DNA of 64,000 nt, taken from contig NZ_JAAAMJ010000001.1 in NCBI RefSeq assembly GCF_010500835.1, positions 248,001 to 312,000 of the forward strand. The letters are read 5' to 3'. The DNA comes from Aurantimonas aggregata. Lineage in GTDB: Bacteria > Pseudomonadota > Alphaproteobacteria > Rhizobiales > Rhizobiaceae. Numbering within the stretch: position 1 is the stretch's first letter; every line of letters begins with the position of its first letter. Positions 59,801 through 64,000 of this stretch are shown in pieces. The notes under the pieces were generated by a model. That model did no database searches. It saw only the letters and a list, made by a program, of their open reading frames with translations, and was not told the DNA's origin. The translations under genes and the position numbers were made by a program.

Positions 59801-62800
59801 AGGCGACATGTCCCCTGCCTCGGAACCGAAGTTCTGGTAGGCGAAGGTCACCTGGTAGGGTGGTTCCCCGGTGGCGGTCCCGCCCCGTTCGCGGGCGATT
59901 GCGGCGAAGGGATAGTCGGCGTTGTCCAAGCCCTCGGCGAGCGCTCCCTGAACCGAGGCGGCCAGATCGGCAAAGGGACGCGCCGGATCGAGAGCGAGCC
60001 GCAGCGCGATCATGTTGGCGCAGTAGCCGACCGTGGACGCGAAGCGGCGCGACGGCCGCCGCAAGGTCGGCACCCCGACGACGAGGTCCGTTTCCCCCGT
60101 GTAGCGATAGAGCAGCGTCGCGAACGCGCCGAGGTAGAAGGCCGCGGCGCCGCATCCGAGCCGCGCCGCGGCCTCGCGCAGCCGTTCCGTCATGGCCGGC
60201 GGCAAGCGACATTCGAGGACGCGACCATCGGCGGTCGCTTGCGGGCAGGCGATCGCCTGCGATGGCAGCCTTAGTTGCGGCAGGGGGCCTGCGAGCCGAT
60301 CCAGCCAATAGGCCTTCTGCGCCTGCCCCTCGGCCGATGCGGCAAAGGCGGTCTCCCAGGCGACGAAGTCGGCATAGTCCGCCCCAAGCTCCGGCTCCGG
60401 CAAGGCGGCTCCGGTGGCGAAATGGTCGTAGGCGGCCCAGAATCGCTGCGCGATGAGGGCGCTGGAGAGACCGTCGGTGACGATATGGTGGGCGACGAGC
60501 AGGACGACGCTCTCGCCCATCGCCAGCCGGCCGCCGCTGACATGCTCGGCCCGGAACACGCCCTGGCCGAGATCGAACGGGGCGAGGACCCGTTGCCGCA
60601 GGAATTCCGCGGCCTCCACTTCCTTCGGCATCGCCACGGCGCGGACGCGGACGGCATCCGACCTTGCGGCCAGGGCGACGTCCTTTCCGTCATCGACGAT
60701 ACGACACGCCAGCAGCGGATGTTCCTGCGTCAGCCACGCCAGCGCCGCGTCGAGGGCCGATGCATCAACGGAGCGGACCGTGAAGGCCAGCGGGACATTG
60801 TAGTCGCCGCGTTCGGGCACGAGGCGCTGCAGCACCCAGAGGCCCTTCTGGCTCTCGCCGAGCGGACAGGCGAAGGCCCGGCCATTGCCCCGATCCGGCG
60901 CGCGAGGGACCGTCGCCACGGGAAGCGGGAGCTCCTCGCCCTCCACGAACGCGGCAAGGGCGCGCGGGGTCTGGTGCGTCGCGAGCGTCCGGTGATCGAC
61001 TATCAGCCCACTGGTGGCCTCGACGGCATAGATCAGCCGCATGCGGATCATGGAATCGACGCCGAGGGCGTCGAAGCGATCGTCTGGCTGGATGGCCTCG
61101 ATGGCGAGGCCGAGTTCGGCAGCGAGGGTCCGGCTGATGAGCCGGAGCGGCGTTTCGCCGGGCTCGGCCGCTGGCGGCGAAGCAGCGGGCGGCGGAAGGG
61201 CTGCCGATGCGCCCGCGCCCGCCTGTTCGGGCGCGGCGCCCGGCAGCCAATGGCGTTCGCGCGCGAAAGGATAGCCGGGCAGGACCAGCATCGCCGGGAG
61301 GGCCGCCTCTTCCACGAACGCCGTAGCCAATGTCTCCGGACTCTCCCGGTGGCCTTGATCGGCGAGCTTGCGGGCTAGCTCCACCTGGTCCGTCGCGACG
61401 ATGTCGATCCGGCAATCGAACGCCTCGCGGCCCTCGATGAGGGTCCGCGACAAGGCTCCCATCGACAGGCCCGGCGTGGCGGCCAGATGATCCGCGAGCA
61501 GAAGGCGCAGCTCGGCGAGATGGGCGTCGGTGCGTGCAGAGACCGGAAACAACCGTGGCCCCAGCGCCTCGGCAATCGAGTCAGGCGGGATCGGCCCTTC
61601 CTCCAGGATGAGATGGACGTTCGATCCGCCTGCGCCGAAGGCGCTGACGGTCGCCCGCCGCGGCTGCGGCTCACCCCCGGTCACCGGCGCAGCCCAGGGC
61701 AGCAACTCTGTTTGTGGCGTGAAGGGCGTGCCGTGGAAAGCGTCTGCTGCTGATGCGGAACCCAGCCCCGGGGACGGAAACAGGCTCTTCTGGTCGAACT
61801 GCAGCAGCACCTTGGTCAGCTGCGCCAGGCCGGAAGCCGCCTCGGCATGACCGATATTCGCCTTCACCGATCCCAGCGCGATCGAGGCCGGTGCCGCCTC
61901 GGCGAAGACCCGCGTCAAGGCGCGCAGTTCGATCGCATCGCCGAGCGACGATCCGTTGGCGGCGGCCTCGACATAGCCGATCGTCGCCTTGTCGATGCCG
62001 GCCCTGCGGAACGCACCGTCCAGCAGACGCACCTGCGCGTCGACACTGGGCACTGCGTAACCGGCGGAATGGCCCGAATGATTGGCGAGACTGCCCTTGA
62101 TCACGCCGAGGATGCGTTCGCCGTCGCGTCGCGCGTCCCGCAGCGGCTTCAACAGGACCGCGCCGACGCCCTCCGCCGGCAGGTAGCCGTCGCCGCCGGA
62201 GAAGGGCCGGCTCCCGGCATCGCTGCCGACGAGCCCGCCGCGACTGAGCGCCTCGTATTTGGCCGGATGGATCGACAGGTTGACGCCGCCGGCGATCGCC
62301 AGCCGGCATTCGCCGGCGCGCAGGCTCTGGCAAGCAAGGTGCACGGCCTGCAGGCCGGCCGAGCACATGCTGTCGACCGCGATGCTCGGCCCCTGCAGGT
62401 CGAAGAAGAACGAGGTCCGGTTGGCGATGCCGGAATAGGAGGACAGCGCCAGCATTGCGCGACTGTCGGAGTCGACGGCCAGAGCGGGATACTGGTTGTA
62501 CATCGCACCGACGAAGACGCCGACGCGCGCCTCGTAGTGGTGGGCAAGATGCGCGCGCGTATGGCCGGCGCGCTCGAGGAGATGCCAAGCGGTCTGGAGG
62601 AACAGGCGTTCCTGCGGATCGGCCAGCGCGGCCGCGCGAGGGCTGTAGCCAAAGAACGCTGCGTCGAACCGGTCGACATCGGAAAGGAATCCGCCCCATC
62701 GGCAATAGCTGGCGCCGGGCTCGCCCTTACGCTCGGAGAAGCGTGGCAGGAGCTCCGTGCGATCCGGCGGGATCTCGGTGATGCCGTCGCGCCCCGCGCG

Positions 62801-64000
62801 AAGTGCCGCACCGAAGGCCTCGATCGTATCCGCGCCCGGATAGCGTCCGGCGACGGCGATGATCGCGATGTCCCGGCTGCTCGCGGCCTCCTGATCCTGA
62901 AAAGCCCCTGCTGGCAGGCCTTCAACTGCCGGGGTATTCGCGTTGACAATGAGCTCTTGAGTCGTCGCCACCGCAGCGGCCTGCCGCGCGAGCAGCTCAT
63001 CGGCCAGCCGGCCGATCGTCGGGAACTCGAACAGCAGCGTCTGCGGCAACGGGCCGAGCCTTGCTTCCATCGCCTCGACGATCTGCGTCGCGGAGACCGA
63101 GTCGACGCCGAAGCGATCGATCGTGTCGTCGAGCGACAGGCGGCTTTCGGCGATGCCGAGAACGGCCGAGAAGCAGGACAGGATGGTGGCGACGAGTGCC
63201 CGCCGGTCGGCAGCGCCCGCCGGGTCGGCGACAGTACCCGCCACCACCGGGGCTGCAGAAGCAGCTTCGGCCGGGGGTGGCGCCACATCCGCGAGACGCA
63301 TGAGCCGGCGCAGCCGGTCGTGATCGCCATCGAGCACGAGCAGCTGCTCGTCCGGCATCGCGAGGACGGCCGCGAGCGCCGCGAGCGCCGGGCCGGTTTC
63401 GAGCGGCCGCGCGCCCACTTCGCGGGCCATGGCCGCTATGGCCCTGTCGGGCATTTGCATCCCGCCGTCGCGCCAATAGGGCCAGTCGACGGCGATCGTC
63501 CGGCCCTGTCGCAAGCCCCTGGCGACCTCGGCATTGCGCGCCGTGGCGAACGCATCGAGGAAACCGTTCGCCGCCCCGTAGTCCGCTTGTCCGGGATTGC
63601 CTACCGCCCCGGCCGCCGAAGCGAAGAGCAGCATGAAGTCGAGCGGTCGATCGCCGATCGCCGCGTCGAGAATCCGCGTGCCGGCAACCTTTGGCGCCAG
63701 CACGGCGCGCAGCGTCGCCGCATCCTTGCCGAGGAAACGTCCGTCGCGGGAGATACCCGCGCCGTGGAAGACCCCGGCCAGGCGCCCGTCGGCCAATTCG
63801 ATCTCGCGCAGCAGGGCCGACATGGCCGCTTCGTCGAGAAGGTCGACGCGGCGATAGCGGGCGGTTGCGCCGGCCGCTTCCAGCGCCTCCAGGCGCTGGC
63901 GGATACCCGGGTCGAGGGGCGAACGGCCGGTCAGCCAGAGCGCGACATGGCCGCCGGCCGCGGCGATGGCGCCGGCCACATGCAGGCCGATTCCACCGGC
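56864..64000 (-). CDS. AT-less polyketide synthase-NRPS hybrid, 3' part (KR-ACP-KS-ACP-C-A-PCP-TE)
   Basis: At least 2378 residues; the gene continues past the right edge, where GGIGLHVAGA is the KR cofactor motif. Residues are counted from the GTG at 63979. KR: 1-230, catalytic Tyr134 in QADYGAAN. ACP1: 255-335, Ser294. KS: 365-795, Cys539 in VDSMCSAG and His711 in NIGHAE, but the first catalytic His is Ala673 (EAAANGSS). No AT follows; the trans-AT post-KS segment YPFARERHW does. ACP2: 940-1010, Ser976. C: 1035-1470 with HHIVTDG. A: 1495-1995 with YTSGSTGTPKG. PCP: 2005-2085, Ser2045. TE: 2120-2371, Ser2197 in GWSFGG. A trans-acting AT must be encoded elsewhere. The product is a released acyl-amino acid-type metabolite. 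Confidence 0.93.
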   Translation of the reverse strand, partial: AGGIGLHVAGAIAAAGGHVALWLTGRSPLDPGIRQRLEALEAAGATARYRRVDLLDEAAMSALLREIELADGRLAGVFHGAGISRDGRFLGKDAATLRAVLAPKVAGTRILDAAIGDRPLDFMLLFASAAGAVGNPGQADYGAANGFLDAFATARNAEVARGLRQGRTIAVDWPYWRDGGMQMPDRAIAAMAREVGARPLETGPALAALAAVLAMPDEQLLVLDGDHDRLRRLMRLADVAPPPAEAASAAPVVAGTVADPAGAADRRALVATILSCFSAVLGIAESRLSLDDTIDRFGVDSVSATQIVEAMEARLGPLPQTLLFEFPTIGRLADELLARQAAAVATTQELIVNANTPAVEGLPAGAFQDQEAASSRDIAIIAVAGRYPGADTIEAFGAALRAGRDGITEIPPDRTELLPRFSERKGEPGASYCRWGGFLSDVDRFDAAFFGYSPRAAALADPQERLFLQTAWHLLERAGHTRAHLAHHYEARVGVFVGAMYNQYPALAVDSDSRAMLALSSYSGIANRTSFFFDLQGPSIAVDSMCSAGLQAVHLACQSLRAGECRLAIAGGVNLSIHPAKYEALSRGGLVGSDAGSRPFSGGDGYLPAEGVGAVLLKPLRDARRDGERILGVIKGSLANHSGHSAGYAVPSVDAQVRLLDGAFRRAGIDKATIGYVEAAANGSSLGDAIELRALTRVFAEAAPASIALGSVKANIGHAEAASGLAQLTKVLLQFDQKSLFPSPGLGSASAADAFHGTPFTPQTELLPWAAPVTGGEPQPRRATVSAFGAGGSNVHLILEEGPIPPDSIAEALGPRLFPVSARTDAHLAELRLLLADHLAATPGLSMGALSRTLIEGREAFDCRIDIVATDQVELARKLADQGHRESPETLATAFVEEAALPAMLVLPGYPFARERHWLPGAAPEQAGAGASAALPPPAASPPAAEPGETPLRLISRTLAAELGLAIEAIQPDDRFDALGVDSMIRMRLIYAVEATSGLIVDHRTLATHQTPRALAAFVEGEELPLPVATVPRAPDRGNGRAFACPLGESQKGLWVLQRLVPERGDYNVPLAFTVRSVDASALDAALAWLTQEHPLLACRIVDDGKDVALAARSDAVRVRAVAMPKEVEAAEFLRQRVLAPFDLGQGVFRAEHVSGGRLAMGESVVLLVAHHIVTDGLSSALIAQRFWAAYDHFATGAALPEPELGADYADFVAWETAFAASAEGQAQKAYWLDRLAGPLPQLRLPSQAIACPQATADGRVLECRLPPAMTERLREAAARLGCGAAAFYLGAFATLLYRYTGETDLVVGVPTLRRPSRRFASTVGYCANMIALRLALDPARPFADLAASVQGALAEGLDNADYPFAAIARERGGTATGEPPYQVTFAYQNFGSEAGDMSPFARGGVSHMAHIRQIGDTALGLEVQDDASGALLVVTYDGNRFSDGIVEAMVAHLRRILEVAIAPVAPAPSVLPMLTPPEINRSLHHWSRSGALPAAAPPIHEQIFAQAERTPAAIAMAAGPTRLSYRQLVARVRQIARLLRRQGVGPGDAVAVLLPREPDMVAALVAVMSIGAVWVPVDPTYPDARVLIILRDIGAVLVLCRGSTAERVRELEGEPFPVVDLDRARPGLLERFARPVAVTVGPSDPAYVIYTSGSTGTPKGVVVSHGALSEHCQVIARQYELTAGDGVLQFASSAVDTAIEQILPTLAAGARLVLRPDQLPTSESFRAFLAEAQVTVADLPPVYLQELLASWERSGADLEALKLRLLIVGGETLAPEVVALWARGPLARRRLLNAYGPTEATVTALVHEVRAGEQLIPIGRPLPGTEIYILDPDGNMVPDGIVGELHIGGRRLAAGYHGRADLTDRAFRVHRLGDRSVRLYRTGDLACFRPRSGGVVEFHGRADAQVKVRGFRVELGEIEAAIGGASGCQEVAVLAERSLSGDASLTAYVGACASDFDEPGVRQLLSQRLPAHMVPSVIVRLDRLPTTTSGKIDRAALRNVARPDVASAAPRAPRDALEMQIMAIWIDVLGLDPQAAAIGIDDDFASVGGNSLLAVRLLGRLENALGSAVSVADLAHACTIADQARLLRQRGYRERARAPVDVEAPPSLSARAPQIVLLQHPTDGGYDAKTPLFLIHAIAGTLTCYQTLVAELNTTRPVYGIRAVGLESGEACDGRSIEDLAASYCDQIRAVQPRGPYRLCGWSFGGVVAYEMARQLQQAGEAVAFLGLIDSYTPDELAGPTGSAGDDGVGLRARNFLRDLFGIGVAPAPGQDVVDFVMGLPQLSMVLPGASADDIRRLFAVFCVHYEAFAAYRPGTSDTSITLVRCEGTSGGIGGWRGVARSLTLHRVAGDHYGVLVGSGLAEWLPILRAALDGRDD

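Noticed and set aside
1-64000. CRISPR arrays, restriction-modification or toxin-antitoxin systems
   Set aside because: No regularly spaced direct repeats, Cas proteins, methyltransferase motifs or small toxin-antitoxin gene pairs were seen anywhere in the window.

Overview
The window is very GC-rich, densely coded DNA. Its gene content points to an alphaproteobacterium, most likely of the order Hyphomicrobiales (Rhizobiales). The strongest hints are the membrane-bound formate dehydrogenase locus with its DUF3305/DUF3306/DUF6352/DUF6505-type accessory genes and the MoxR/DUF58/Bat operon. The genus cannot be fixed from the sequence alone. There are no rRNA or complete tRNA genes and no CRISPR array.

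Layout. (1) 1-3.5 kb: an L,D-transpeptidase, a small unknown protein behind a perfect FNR/FixK-type box, a ferredoxin-reductase-like flavoprotein and a GntR/FCD regulator. (2) 3.7-10.6 kb: a catabolic and uptake unit controlled by that regulator. It holds an NMT1/TauA-type binding protein, two different permeases around one ATPase, a fumarylacetoacetate hydrolase-family enzyme, an acyl-CoA ligase and a ketopantoate reductase-family enzyme. (3) 10.6-33.6 kb: one functional block for a tungsten- or molybdenum-dependent formate dehydrogenase. It contains tungstate transporter tupBCA with a HTH-PBP regulator, three MoeA paralogues (one fused to a PBP domain), MobA, FdhD, a TusA-like protein, the accessory unknowns, a polyferredoxin, a WD40-cytochrome c protein, a TorD chaperone, a small Tat protein, and the alpha, beta and gamma subunits. 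(4) 33.6-40.9 kb: a metallophosphoesterase, a MoxR-DUF58-VWA-VWA-TPR-BatD operon and a DedA protein.

(5) 41-50.9 kb is patchier. It has a glyoxalase-fold dioxygenase, a remnant of an EAL-domain gene, a repeat-containing autotransporter, a truncated outer-membrane protein, a tRNA-3'-end-like sequence, an IS21-like end remnant, a hydrolase, a PadR-chromate transporter pair and a sulfurtransferase. It looks like a site of past insertions. (6) 50.9-54.2 kb: a DUF3089 esterase, then a ParA-type ATPase with two DUF697-like membrane proteins, ending at a strong terminator. (7) 54.3-56.8 kb, minus strand: an SPFH/prohibitin-like protein, a membrane-anchored Leu/Ile/Val-type binding protein and a tiny membrane protein. 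(8) 56.9-64 kb, minus strand: the 3' part of a very large AT-less (trans-AT type) polyketide synthase/NRPS hybrid with domain order KR-ACP-KS-ACP-C-A-PCP-TE. It runs off the right edge.

The most promising less-described items are the ParA-DUF697-DUF697 cassette facing the SPFH/binding-protein operon, the AT-less hybrid megasynthase with a KS lacking one catalytic histidine, the shared PBP domain between the tungstate regulator and a MoeA fusion, and the five-repeat autotransporter passenger.
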